The notes under the pieces are model-generated. The model was not told the DNA's origin, did not search any database, and saw only the letters and a list, made by a program, of their open reading frames with translations. The translations under genes and the position numbers were made by a program. From NCBI GenBank assembly GCA_022496805.1, contig CM040092.1, forward strand, positions 21,284,113 to 21,348,112: DNA of 64,000 bases, written 5' to 3'. The stretch is from Pohlia nutans. Taxonomy: Eukaryota > Streptophyta > Bryopsida > Bryales > Mniaceae. Below, one piece after another: positions 22,206 to 33,926 of this stretch (positions within the stretch are counted from its first letter, which is position 1; each line of letters opens with the position of its first letter).

Positions 22206-25200
22206 ATGGCATCTGTGGCTGAGAAGAAGAGTGACACTGGTTTAATGTCCGCGGCTCAGATTGTGGAGAGCCAGACGTAAGATCTCCCTCTCGAAGTAGT
22301 ACAGATCTTGTAGTATAGAACAAGAGCTTTAAAATGATGTATAGCAATCAGAAAACCGAGGTAAAATGAGAAAATGCCACTGTTGCAAAGTTCAGTGATG
22401 CAGATGGCCATATTGGGCGTTTTAGACGCTTTGCTGTTAATAACAGCTTCTATGCGTTCGGTTTTGCAGTCCCACCCCTACCAAGATGGGCTCCAAGAGG
22501 GTCTACCCAATTCTATCGCTCAATCCTTACCAAGGGAACTGGACCATCAAAGTGAGAGTTACCAGCAAGAGTCCGCTTCGTACTTTCAAGAATGCGCGGG
22601 GGAGCGGGAATGTCTTTAATGTCGAGCTCACCGATGAAGACGTATGTACTCGAAACGGTCTCAGAAGTTTTTTTTTTTCTCCTAGTTTGTGGACTGAATT
22701 GAATGTATGCACCTACATGTATTGCAGGGCACACAAATTCAGGCCACAATGTTCAAGGAGGCAGCTGACAAATTCTTTGATATCCTGCAATTGGACAAGG
22801 TATTTCCCTTGCCTAAGCATTTCTTGTAAGGGTGTTCAAAACAGGTTTTCTAGTGGTGTACTAATCATTGCAATCAAAAATATCTTCAGGTTTACTACAT
22901 TTCCAAGGGAAGCTTGCGCATGGCAAACAAGCAGTATGCTACAGTGAAAAACGACTATGAAATGACACTCAACGCGAACTCAGAGATCGTTGAGGCTGCT
23001 GAAGAGGGTGCATCCTTCAAGTTACCGTCCACGACGTACAACTTCACCAAGATTAATGAACTTGGCCAGCATATTAGTGCCAAGAGATTTGTTGGTATGT
23101 GCTTGGCCTAATCTACATTCTTCTTCACAGCACTTTAAAATTCTACTGCTTCTTTGCTCTAGAACATACATGCTAACGAGCATCATGATTCAGAGAATTC
23201 GATAGACAATGAGTAACCCCCTCTTCCATAACTGATGACGTTCCATGGCTGTGCAGACGTTTTAGGGGTTGTTCAAAGCGTGGGTCCGTTGACAACGGTT
23301 AACCGAAAATCCAACAACGAAGAAATTCCAAAGCGTGATGTCGTCCTTGTAGACCAAAGGTGAGATGTGCATCAATTTAATTGGGTCGATTAGGTTTCCA
23401 ATGGTTTGGATCAATGTATTTACATCAATCTTGGGTTTGTAACTTACATGGTTGTGTTTACTGAGTCACATTGGCTGATGAACTACGTGCATATGATGAT
23501 GCAGTCAGCAAACAGTAGTACTGACTCTTTGGAATAACACGGCTGAGAAGGAAGGGGCGACCCTGGCAGACATGGCTAGCGAATCTCCCATCCTCATGGC
23601 TAAGGGTTTACGTCTCAGCGACTTTCAAGGTCAGTTATCTCCATATGCATGTGAATTACTAATCGTGGCACAGTATCTGGCTTTGCAAATCCGATACTGT
23701 CACTCAGGATTCTGAGCATGTTTGTTGCCACTTCAGGTGTATCTCTATCGACTTCCATGAACACTATGGTTGTGATCAACCCAGACATTCCGGATGCCAA
23801 AGACCTTCGATCTTGGTTAGTTATTCCCTAAATCTTGCCATACGATTTCATGTAATTATAACATTAGAAATGAGAGAAGACTGGTTACCTCCTGGTTGAC
23901 ATGAAGGGTGGTTTTACTGTAGGTATGAACAGGACGGAAGGTCTGCCTCCCTGTCTCCAGCTGGAGCTGGCCTCCCTGGGGGCACCAACCAGTCACGGTC
24001 CAGCTTCACAGACAGAGCTGTACTGTCTGAAATTACCCAGCCAAATGTTGGCGAGGGCAAGGTGAGCACAGTAACACTTGAGAGCCTGCCTCAACTATTC
24101 TAGAACATAAGTACCTGTTTAACGGTGGGTTTAATACTTGTTTCGGTGCTAAGTTTAGAGTTCACATATTGATACCTGCGTCCTGTGCCTGCAGCCAGTG
24201 TATTTCAATGTGAGAGCCTACATTAGTTTCATCAAGCCCGACCAAGCAATGTGGTATCTAGCTTGCCAAACGTGCAATCGCAAGGCAGTTGAGGAGAGCA
24301 CATCAAGCTACTGGTGTGAAGGTTGTCAGAAACATTCTGACACCTGCAGTAGGAGGTATGGCGACAAACCACGAATTCGCTTAAGTCCTAAAGGACCAAG
24401 AAACCCGAATTGGGCCTCCTGTTTTTCTGAACATTTTTGAGCATGTTCTTTGTGGAGTTTATTTGCATTTGGACCAGCACATGCAATGTTCTTCACTCAT
24501 TCCGGTGATATAAAATTTGGTCCCATCTGAATAATATTTTTCACTAGTACATGATTGATTGAATTTGTCATTTCATAACCATGAATCCTTGGTCCTTTAG
24601 GGGTTAAGTCTCTCTGGCATAGCTGGTCATTTTGTAATAGCGATCCTACCACCGATTTATTCGGTGATTATTACCGCGGTGGCTGATGGATGCAATGAAC
24701 AATGCCAGGTACATTGTGCAAGCCAAGGTTCTGGATTCGTCAGGAGAAGCTTGGGTGTCGGCATTTAATGAGCAAGCGGAAACTCTCCTTGGTGTTAGTG
24801 CCGACAACCTTTCAGAGATGAGAAACCAGGTACGTGTTTTTCTCGATTCATGATTGGACTAAAGTGAGCGAACTTCACTTCCATAAAATTTCTTCAAGGA
24901 CTGTAATCTTCAATAACGATGACTCATGAAGGTTATTGAACATAGTGCTAAGTTGTGCCATCAACTCTTAAACAATAGAATTTGTTCTTTTTAGTAGGTA
25001 CTAAAATCCATTTCATGGCTTTGTTTTGGTTGGCTCCTAGTGGCCCTCAGAACTTGAGCAGTTGTTTTTATCATATTTGTTGGCTCTCTCCCAGGAGCCT
25101 GACGATTTTCATTTTGAGAGTCCCACTTCCTATTGAACATCTTTTGCACACTGCCCACTTAAGAATGATTCAAAATATTCCCTTCTCACAACGCTAACAA

Positions 25201-25490
25201 AGATAAGAAATTAATTTTGCAAGCAATGTACTATCCTAATGGTATATATATTATCTTTGCCTTAATCGGAAGTCTGACTTCGTGCACCTGATGTGTAGGC
25301 GGGCGATGATAATCATGAATATGAACGGACTGTACGCAAGGCCATGTGGCAAGCTCGCGTGTATCGCATCAGTGTTGCCCAAACGGAGTACATGAGTGAG
25401 AAGCGGCAGCGGATTACTGTCCGCTCAGTTATGCCCGTTGATTGGGTAGCCGAAAGCAAGCATTTGTTGGCCAAGATAACCGCACAATGA
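22206..25490 (+). CDS. RPA1: Replication protein A large subunit (RPA1/RPA70), lacking the N-terminal domain in this model
   Basis: Single-stranded DNA binding subunit acting in replication and repair in the nucleus. Exons: 22206-22276, 22470-22641, 22728-22799, 22890-23094, 23257-23359, 23505-23629, 23737-23815, 23923-24061, 24195-24355, 24709-24829 and 25299-25490. They give 479 residues with all phases consistent. DBD-A begins VYPILSLNPYQGNWTIKVRV and contains GTQIQATMFKEAADKF and the ANKQYATVKNDYEMT block. DBD-B includes VDVLGVVQSVGPL and VVINPDIPDAKDLRSW. DBD-C carries the zinc ribbon CQTC...CEGC and ends with the family segment at ITVRSVMPVDW. Typical RPA1 has over 600 residues; the RPA70N protein-interaction domain and linker are absent here. 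In-frame codons upstream of the ATG (VAANCGEFEI) resemble the end of that domain. Intron 9 holds a TTAA-flanked MITE. Confidence 0.92.
24381..24607. mobile_element. TTAA-flanked MITE (family B, copy 2) in RPA1 intron 9
   Basis: The left end is TTAAGTCCTAAAGGACCAAG; the right end is CTTGGTCCTTTAGGGGTTAA; 227 bp. The body in reverse complement matches copies at 1957-2189 and 55797-56035 (ATTCATGG, ATGACAAATT, GGACCAAATTTTA motifs). Confidence 0.82.
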
Positions 25491-28353
25491 TACTTAGCAT
25501 CCAAAGCCCAGTGGACAGATTTCCGTAAGCGCAGTCTTTTCGTTTGAATACTCCCCATAAACATCCTTGTTTAGTGAAGACTGTGCAATCCAGTGGAGTC
25601 TCAAATCCAGTGGTAATGAGGGGAAGTGTGACACCTTGTACATAGAGTGAACATATCTTGCCGCACTTGTCTGAGCATTTCATCATTGCTCCGACGTTTG
25701 AATCTAGAGTGGCAATTCAATTTTGTAACAATGTTTATTGAATTTTATTACTACTTTACTCTTGGATATCGACTGGAGGAATATACCACTGTTGACAGTT
25801 TGTGATGTTCCTTGGCTCATTACCTGTCGTTGTGCTTTGAAGAAGCAGTTGCACTTTGCACACTTGAGATTAGTGCCTCAATTAACAAATGTAACTAATA
25901 TTTGAGTTTTCCATGAGTCTACCATACTTCAGGGTATCCTTTTGTTATAAAAGGAAAATGAAAACGAACTAACCACAAATAACCAGTGACATCAAACTCT
26001 TGTGCAGAGAGTGGGACGAATGAAAACTCTCACTGGAGATGTTGACAATGGAGAAATGATAGTTCACATGTTCACCTAGAAGTGTCCCAATTGAGCATCT
26101 GAGCAATTTTTATGTTGTCTTAATAAATTTTGGCAAAAAAATCATATTGCCTGCCATTGTAGTTACTTAATTTTTTTTTGAAGCAAATGAATGCTTTATT
26201 TCCATTGCACAACAACAGATAACAAACATCACACTGTGAATGAAGAGAGTGCGTTTTCCATTGTAGTTACTTCAATTGCTACGATCTCATGATCCTCAGT
26301 ACCAAGTGATCTAAAATTTTCAAAAATGAATTCACACACAGTACCATGCTTCAAAATTTTATCCCCAGGAAAAATGCTCATTTCTTACTTGTATTCCTCA
26401 TTCAAAAAATAATTTCAAAACCAAAATTTAGAATTAAAAAACATGGTATAAGGCACATTAACAGTTAGGTTAAGTGGATATTTCTATATCACTTCTACAA
26501 ACATTTCTTGAGGAAGGGAGGGTATAGGAAGCCTAATTTATTGGTTTTCTCATTTTGGAGGTCCCATGGGCTATATTTCAAAATTTTAATTCAATTTTTG
26601 ATGCCTACGGCTTTAGTTTACCTATATTGGTCACCTCATGGAATTTTGGGGGTCAAAATAAGAACAACCTATGCCCTTAAAATGTTCGTAAGATTAATAG
26701 GGAACCCCAAGTTAAAGTAACAATGAATTAGTAGTTTGTGAACGAATACTTCAAAATTTAATGTTTTCTATAAATGTGAAAAGATAAGTTTAGAAAGAAG
26801 GAGATAGAGTCATATCCTTTCAATCATCAACCAATTTCTTACTCCAAGTAGTGAATGCTCACTTTCACCCCTTGTTGATGAAGTGACAAAGTCTCCAAAT
26901 TCAAATTAGCGTACCTTGCCATAGGGTCCGCAAAAAATAATTATAAGAAGAGAAGACCACATCTATAGGCCATTATTTTTCACTGTTTTGTATGTTGAAA
27001 AAGAGAGTCTTGAAAAATATTCACACAATTTGACATTTGTTTTGGCAAATTATTCAACATGAGATATATTTCAATGTCCAATTTTGGCAGTAACCTATTT
27101 GGCAGACCCACCAATGCAAAAGTGATGAGCATCGATACTTGGCAGACCCACCAATGGATGAAAGCCGATGACGGACATGGATGAACGACGATGACATGGA
27201 TGGACGATTATGACATGGATGAACGAACATCATCATTCGTTGGAATGGACAGGCCCTTAGACAATGGAGCCCACAGGGTCTCGTTCTTCCCACTGGCTTG
27301 CTTTTTCTTTTTCTCGAGTTTTACGCCCGCCTGCTGCCGCGACGATGATTCCATCACGGCCTGCCTTGCCGTGGCGTCGCCAGTATCATATAGTAGTCTA
27401 ACGTTTTGGCGAGGCAACCTGAAAAGATAAAACCAAAAGCAATAGAAACAACAGGCAGCAACAACAACAGCAACAATCGAGCGATGATTATCGAGCTTGC
27501 TCTTGTATGGCTCATTCGGCCGCCGTGGTAGGAATTAACTTAGTCGTAGTCGTCGTCGTTCTCCTCTAGAGTGAGTGGAGCCGCCCTTGGAACCAACGGC
27601 CGTGGCAGACGCAGGAGATTCTTGCTTCAGGTGTGTGCCGTCGGTCGTTCATCTCTGTGCTTAGAGTATAATTGATTGTACTGCTCTGGCCGCCCGTCGC
27701 GATTTTCTTTTCTTTTTTCTTGAGGTTTTTGTGTTGCTCAGGGTAAATCAATTTTATTTTTTCTTTCTTTCTTTCGTGGAGTTTGATGTTGAGCTCCTCG
27801 TTCTTTTTCTTTTCTTATGAATTGGCCTCGGAAAGATTGTGTTTGTATTGATTACGACATTTTTTGTTTCTGACTTTTAGCGCAATTCGATATTGATTTT
27901 TTGCCTTTTGCTCATGAGAACAGCGAGTCATTCGTTGTCGGCTGTGTATTGTCCTCCAGATTTAGCTAAACAAATTTGTCTACATAATCAGGTATGACAT
28001 GATGCTAATATAATCTCTGATCGTCAACTCTGGTCATGGTTTCGAAGACATTATGTCGTTTTCAATTTTCTCATTCTTTTTCATGTTAGAGAATCTTTTC
28101 TATTTCTGGAAGTAAACGAGATGACATACGGCAATTTTACATGTTTATATTTATTAATTGTGCTATGTTTTAATGTCGTATAAAAATGCACAAATGTGTC
28201 CTGTTTGAGTCGAGGACGAGGTCTCGCTGCTGAAATTCGTTACATTGTCTAAGTGAGGCACTATATAAGCACGGGCTGGATTTGATTTTGTACTTCAAAA
28301 GGTATTTTGGAGGCGGAGACACCAAATGTGAGGTTCGAGGCAGCGTTTAAGCA
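25491..28353. other. Spacer between RPA1 and the JmjC gene
   Basis: It starts with the RPA1 3' UTR (AATTTTATT-rich region at 25715-25760). From about 27300 the GC content rises and the 5' region of the JmjC gene begins. A possible non-coding 5' exon ends at the CAG before GTATGACATG near 27992. No other gene is supported. Confidence 0.5.
27099..27240. repeat. Short local repeats
   Basis: TTGGCAGACCCACCAATG occurs at 27099-27116 and 27139-27156. It is followed by several GATGACATGGATGRACGA-like units up to about 27230. No function is visible. Confidence 0.65.
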
Positions 28354-31300
28354 ATGGAGCAAACAAGAAGGTCTAAGAGGCAGAGAGTAACTGTGGACTA
28401 TTCGCGACTAGACACATCTGGATTTGCAGATTGCATACGCGTGCAGCACAAGAAGCTTGCGAGAGCTGTTCTGAAGTTTATAGGCCAGGCGCAGGAGGAG
28501 GAATTTGCTGTGTCTACCGTTGCAGCTAGTGAGCTTGCTGATTATGTACATTCAACAGGATTTGGAAATCCTTGTGTTGTTCGTGCTTCGGATGATGTCC
28601 GAAGTACACTTGGTATCAGGTATTATGCGTCTGGTATTATGCATTTTCTTCATTTTTGACTTCTCTTGAATCTACTCTGAGTACAAGGTTCGAGATTCTT
28701 CATTGTTAATGAAGACTGTGTCAGAACATGTCTACCCTTATACATTCATATTGACGTTACTCTCACCTCTTTATTCATGCCTCATACGCGCATATATATG
28801 GTTTCAGAGTGCCGGTGGGAGTATTAACAGTCGACCGTGTTGCTGAACTTGTGGGACGAAACCGACAAGTGAACACTATTGATGTGTCAACACAGGTTAT
28901 ACATCTTTTCTTGATTTGATTCTATTGCGATTGATGTTGGTTGAAGAAGTTGTTCGATGGGGAACCTTTGAAATCCAGTTCTTGATCTCACACAAGCTAC
29001 TATACTATCTGGAAGTGCTATAATTTTAAGCAATAGCATTCAGAGAAGATGTATACCTGTGATCGAAAAATCGGAAAAGATTTATTTATAGCAATGACCT
29101 TGAGTATAGCAACGAACTCGAGGTATGGAAGAGATAGTTTGAAAAATTCGGTTTCAATTTGGCTTATGGAGGATTTGAATCTTTTTTTATCCATGTCGCA
29201 GTCAGAAGGCCCTGTTTATACTATGGACGAATTGGCGGCGTATTTTGCGTCTCCGAGCCCCAGAAAACCTCTTCTGAATGTAGTGTCGCTTGATTTGGCC
29301 AACACTAAACTTCATGACATGGTAATACACTAAAATTCATGACACGTTAACCTTCATGACCGATCGGTTGACATGAGGTTTTAAGGTTTTCCTCTTTCCT
29401 TTTCATGGTGTTTAGAGGGTGCTCACTGCCATACCGATAGTTTTTCCCTTTCCTCATGTGTTTATGCAAGCATGTATTTTTATAAGCAAAGCTTCATGCG
29501 CCTGCCTCAATAATACACGCCGATGGACTGTATGATCTGGTTTTACGTTATTTTGTAGTATTTAGTTGAAGAAATGGGATTTTAATGCGTCTGGGATTTA
29601 AAGGGGCATGGGACGTTTCTGCATGTATCTTTAAACGTCTAACATACAATTTTCATTGAACAGGTCAGTGCGCCTTCTTTAGTTCGAGAGCTTGACCTCG
29701 TGAACAAGGCATGGCCGCCTTCTCAGTCTCCAACCCCCATGGTAATTTTTAAATGCTGTCTTTTTGTCCTTGTGTACATGTTAGGCATGCTAGGTCACTA
29801 GGTGAGGACTGAAGTTGCTCATTTTCTAAGAAGGCATCTTTATGTGGCTTGAATATCAGGGGAGCTTATATTGTAAACTTCAAGTTTCAATGACGAGCGC
29901 TAACTTCATTTTTTTGCAGCCATTATGTATACTGAATGTCCTAATTGTTGTGATTTATAGTGTGTTCACATGCATTATGTATGTGCTTTCATTACAGGTG
30001 CAACTGTATGCTTTGTTGAGCGTGACGGATTGCTTCATGGACTTTCATGTTGATTTTGGAGGCTCTTCTGTGTGGTATCATGTTCTCAGGTTTGCAACAC
30101 TCCCTCTTCTTTCCACTGGAGCAATCAGTTTGCGGTTATTGATCCTTGATCTAATTTTCTGTTTCAATGTTTAAGAAGTGTCTCACTGTGGTGTTTGTCC
30201 TTAGTATTCTCCTCTTTTCCTTCTTGCAATTTCGTTGTGTGATATTTTATATACTGAGCAATGTCGTGGTTCTTTGGAGGATCAGCGGGAGTAAGGTATT
30301 CTTGTTAGTTCCTCCAACCAAAGCCAACTTGATGTTATTTGAAGAATGGTCATCATCCGACAGACAGGCAAGAACATGTTATTAGCCGATCATCACGAAG
30401 TCTTTGGACCATTTAAATCTTCTTGCATCTTGAGTTTGTCAGTTTCTTTGAAACATAGCTGTTATGCCAAGAGACTACCTTTTATGATCTTCATATTCAT
30501 TTCCTAGAATTTCTAGAAACGGCGTCTATGCATTGTAGCGACTCCCTTACTCCTCTGACCTCAGGTGTTTAGTTTGGATCTTGTACCCTTTCGTCAAGTT
30601 TGCGTACAACTGGAAATTTGCAAGGGTTGGTGGCTGAGCTTTATTTAAATAACAATGCAGGGTAGCGTTTTCTTTGCAGACAGAGCAACAGGATGTCAAA
30701 AGTTGGAACTGACAGCTGGAGACACTCTCATGCTGTAAGATACACCTTCTAGAAATGTTGTATTGTATCTAATTTGCAACTTTAGTATGTCATATTGCAC
30801 GTGGGTATGACATATACAAACATAAAGTTTTGGCACATCTTTTCAAGTACCCTTTTATTGAAGTTGATGATGGTTGGTGGTATTCTTATGAATTTAGCAC
30901 AAAAATTATCTCAGATGGCTTATCGATTTTTACTGGTATCTGTCCAGGCCGGGGGGATGGCCTCATTGTGTGGTGACCCCAGAAGACTCTGTGGTGTTGG
31001 GCGGTAACTTCCTGACAGGCTACAACCTGCCAATGCAACTCGACATATATCCACCTTAAATAAATTCACAATGTGTTTCTTGCATTGTTAGAGTTCACTT
31101 GACTATGAGAAAATTAGCAGCTATTCTACAGGACCCCAGCTTGTTTTTGAAGGCTGACGAATTTAATGACATGTGGGAGAGAAAGTATTGTACGTTTAAA
31201 TGTTCCAAACCTTAGACTTAACGTCGCACCTTGCTCTTTGACTTGCCTTAACTTGGTTAATGTATCACATGGCGAATGGAGGAGAGACTGAAAGTTCGTT

Positions 31301-33399
31301 CAAAATTTCGGTTTCCTCTTTTCAAGCAGCTAATGTGGTGGGCACGAAACTTGTTTCTTTATTGAGACTAGACTCTTGAATTATCAAATGTAAAATAAAA
31401 AAGCGTCCTGAAATGCAGTCCTACTTATTTGCATGGAATGCAGAACCTTGAATCACTAAACATATACGCTTGAGGGTTTGCAGGCACACAGCTGCTTATT
31501 ATCTGGCGCATTTGCGACCCACTATGGACGTCCCTGTGGAGAAAGTGCTCTCTTCAGTGAGTAAATGGGAGAAGGAAGGGCTTGTCAGGCTTTGTGCGTG
31601 TCTTCAGTTTTGGCTACAACAGGTCAGCGATTTTGACGCCACGGTAGTCTTCATAGGGACACCCTGGAAAGCTACCATCATATTTGTGCTCTTACGCTGC
31701 ACGAACCTTCTATAAGCGTGCTTTTCCAGCACTTTCTCCCCTCTTTGAAGGGAAGGTGTTCTTTGAAATCTTTAAATTATCTTTTGTGAGATTAGTTATC
31801 TTCCTAAGACGCATCAGTCTCTTACTTTGGAATTATTGTACCACAGATAAAGCAAGAATCAGACACCTGAGGAAAATATGCCATTGTTTGTGCAGTCGAA
31901 AGATGGAAGTGACTTACCAAGTATTCTTGAGAATCCTTCAAATACGGTGGAAGAATTGGAGAACATTTTGAACGTAAGTAATCATCTGACATGATTTATT
32001 CAATTGCTTGGGGAGGGCTGAGGTTTTCTGCTCTTATCTTTTTAATTATATCTTGGGGAAGTTTGTCCAAACCGTAAGTTTCTTTGTATGAAATTCCAGG
32101 ACACGTGTTCCAAGAGAAGTGTTCAAATGTATTTGCGTTAGGATTTGCGGTATGGCAGAACTTTGGTTGTGTGTTACTTGCTGATGAATGCAAACTTCTT
32201 ATTTTCTTGTACAGAGGGAGGGGTTCGTTCAACCAGCTGTCAATCCTAAGGAAACTGCCACACTACGTCTCATGGTACATATTTCCTTCATGAAAATCTT
32301 GAAGAATCCCGTCAAACCTTGGATTCGTGTTCTAGTTTTCCACCTTTCCTGAAAGTGGAGGTGACTCAACTACTGAACAAATTTTTGGCATTTTTGAACA
32401 CCTACGTCAAGACACACTGTTGGGTTCAACTTGCACCTGCTTCTTATTTAGGCAATGATGAAAATACAACTTGGTTTTCCTGTTAGCCATGGGTTAATCC
32501 ATGTCAAACGATGATTATATAAATTTCTCATTTGGTTTTGTATACTAAAATTTCCATTTCTGGTAATAATTTGCAGTTCCGGCCGTTTTCAACTGAAAGG
32601 CCCGTCTCACAATGGCCAGCCTCGGCAGAGGTATCTTATCTTGTTTCTAGCCGTTACGTTCCCACTTCACGCTTATATGTTCTAGATTTTTGCACAGAGG
32701 AATCGTATTTGATCAAATGCGTGATTCAAATACGATTCTTCTTTGATCTGATTGTCATAGTGTTTCTTTAAGGACGTTCTCATGGCACAAGCAATGTTTG
32801 TGGAGGCTGAATGGAACAGCAGACCCTTTTTCTCTGAAATCACAGGATGGATATTTTAGTAAGTGTAAAGTGAGCTTGAGTGAGCATGATTACAGATCGG
32901 GTTCATATGCTGAGGGAATGAGGGAACACAGGCTGAGGTTTGTTTATTTTGAAATATGTGCAGCCTGGTGAGGACTCTGATGAAGAGAGAGCACCAGAGG
33001 ATACGGATGATGGTGAGATTGACTCTTCAGACGAAGATGACATGGATTTTCAAGTAGCAAGGATCACATCTCCATTTTCAAAACGACAGCGAACACCTGC
33101 CGCAAAGAAACTGGTAAACAAAGTTTGTTTCATGAGTAATTTGACAAGGCCTATGCTTCAGTTCCCGCCCATTCATAATTTTGCAAAGCCAACATTTGTA
33201 ACTTTTGAAATTTATGCAGGAGAGAAAGCCAAACGCTGCAAAGCGCTCTGTTGTCTTTGCTTTACCCAAGGTACCTCCTACATCCACGACGATTACCAAA
33301 TCCAACAGTTCTGTCCGAGCCAGATTGTTGAAGAAGTGTGGCCTGGACCCTAGAATACCGCTGCCAACCCCAATAGCCAGGCCGAGGGAACACCGTTAA
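28354..33399 (+). CDS. JmjC-domain histone lysine demethylase, KDM2/KDM7-like
   Basis: Predicted Fe(II)/2-oxoglutarate-dependent demethylase in the nucleus. Fifteen exons: 28354-28619, 28808-28895, 29202-29321, 29664-29741, 29998-30089, 30286-30367, 30661-30734, 30948-31046, 31269-31337, 31484-31622, 31857-31973, 32215-32274, 32577-32630, 32964-33113 and 33220-33399; about 555 residues. The KDM2/KDM7 signature is clear: [32 protein letters not shown], the [12 protein letters not shown] block, [20 protein letters not shown] and YNLPMQLD. Iron ligands are about H201, D203 and H273, and the 2OG lysine about K218. No PHD, CXXC, F-box or LRR domain is encoded. The tail is acidic, then basic. The intron after exon 8 is AT-AC and the one after exon 6 has a GC donor. 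The exon 11 start could be 31857 or 31863. Confidence 0.87.
31047..31268 (+). other. U12-type AT-AC intron in the JmjC gene
   Basis: The 5' splice site is AT|ATATCCACCTT, matching the U12 core ATATCC. The 3' end is TATCAC. A TTGCCTTAAC branch-site match lies at 31243-31252, about 17 nt before the end. Removing 222 nt joins MQLDI to [18 protein letters not shown] in frame. That matches the family's MQL-I-...-KFR-PF segment, while no GT-AG choice does. Strong example of a minor-spliceosome intron. Confidence 0.8.
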
Positions 33400-33653
33400 T
33401 TATTCTAGACGCAAAAACAGGTAACTAATGGTGATTAATGGTAATTAATTAGAGTATTGGTGATTGTTGATTCCTTCATGTTCATAGGAAATTAATTGCA
33501 TTGATTTTATTTGGTTGATTGCTTACAACAGTGTACCTATATGTAGCAGGCCTGAAGAAGATTTCAGCAATGCCTGCTGTGTTCATTTTTCTTGCTATGG
33601 ATTTGAAGACAGCTAAGACTGTACAAATGTGGACATGAATGGTTTGACGAATT

Positions 33654-33926
33654 ATGGCTTCAAGCATCGCAAGAAAAATCACAAGGATCTTATTGAGCTC
33701 CATTGAGGTGATGGATGGAGGTGTAGGTGAATGGTTACAAGAGTGTCAAGCAAACTCAGATAGAGTATACGTTGATGCTATGTACTATGCCATCATTTGC
33801 TGGCACCAAGGTTTTACACATGCAGATGTCGAGGTTTTTTCAAACCTAGTCATCAGCAGCTTTACTCACGTACCTATTAATCTTTACGATCCGAAACCTT
33901 CAGGGTGGTTCGGAGGTCCTTGTTGA
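33654..33926 (+). CDS. Uncharacterised 90-residue open frame downstream of the JmjC gene
   Basis: The single-exon frame begins MASSIARKITRILLSSIEV and ends PSGWFGGPC. It is not low-complexity, has mixed residues and starts 255 bases after the JmjC stop on the same strand. I do not recognise it. It may be chance coding within or beyond the JmjC 3' UTR, or the last exon of another transcript. No domain is visible. Confidence 0.22.
   Translation: MASSIARKITRILLSSIEVMDGGVGEWLQECQANSDRVYVDAMYYAIICWHQGFTHADVEVFSNLVISSFTHVPINLYDPKPSGWFGGPC

Noticed and set aside
21742..22245. 167-residue open frame upstream of RPA1
   Set aside because: It runs through the promoter and 5' UTR, overlaps the RPA1 start in another frame and shows no domain. 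GC-richer composition explains its length.
25313..25686. Antisense open frames over the last RPA1 exon
   Set aside because: Shadows of the conserved RPA1 coding strand.
27915..27992. Coding extension of the JmjC gene upstream of 28354
   Set aside because: Joining this block to the next acceptor gives a stop after ten codons, so it is more likely a 5' UTR exon.
31091..31195. Candidate exon [20 protein letters not shown]... between JmjC exons 8 and 9
   Set aside because: Including it breaks the conserved MQL-I-...-KFRFP segment and lacks a suitable donor and acceptor. The AT-AC intron explains the region better.
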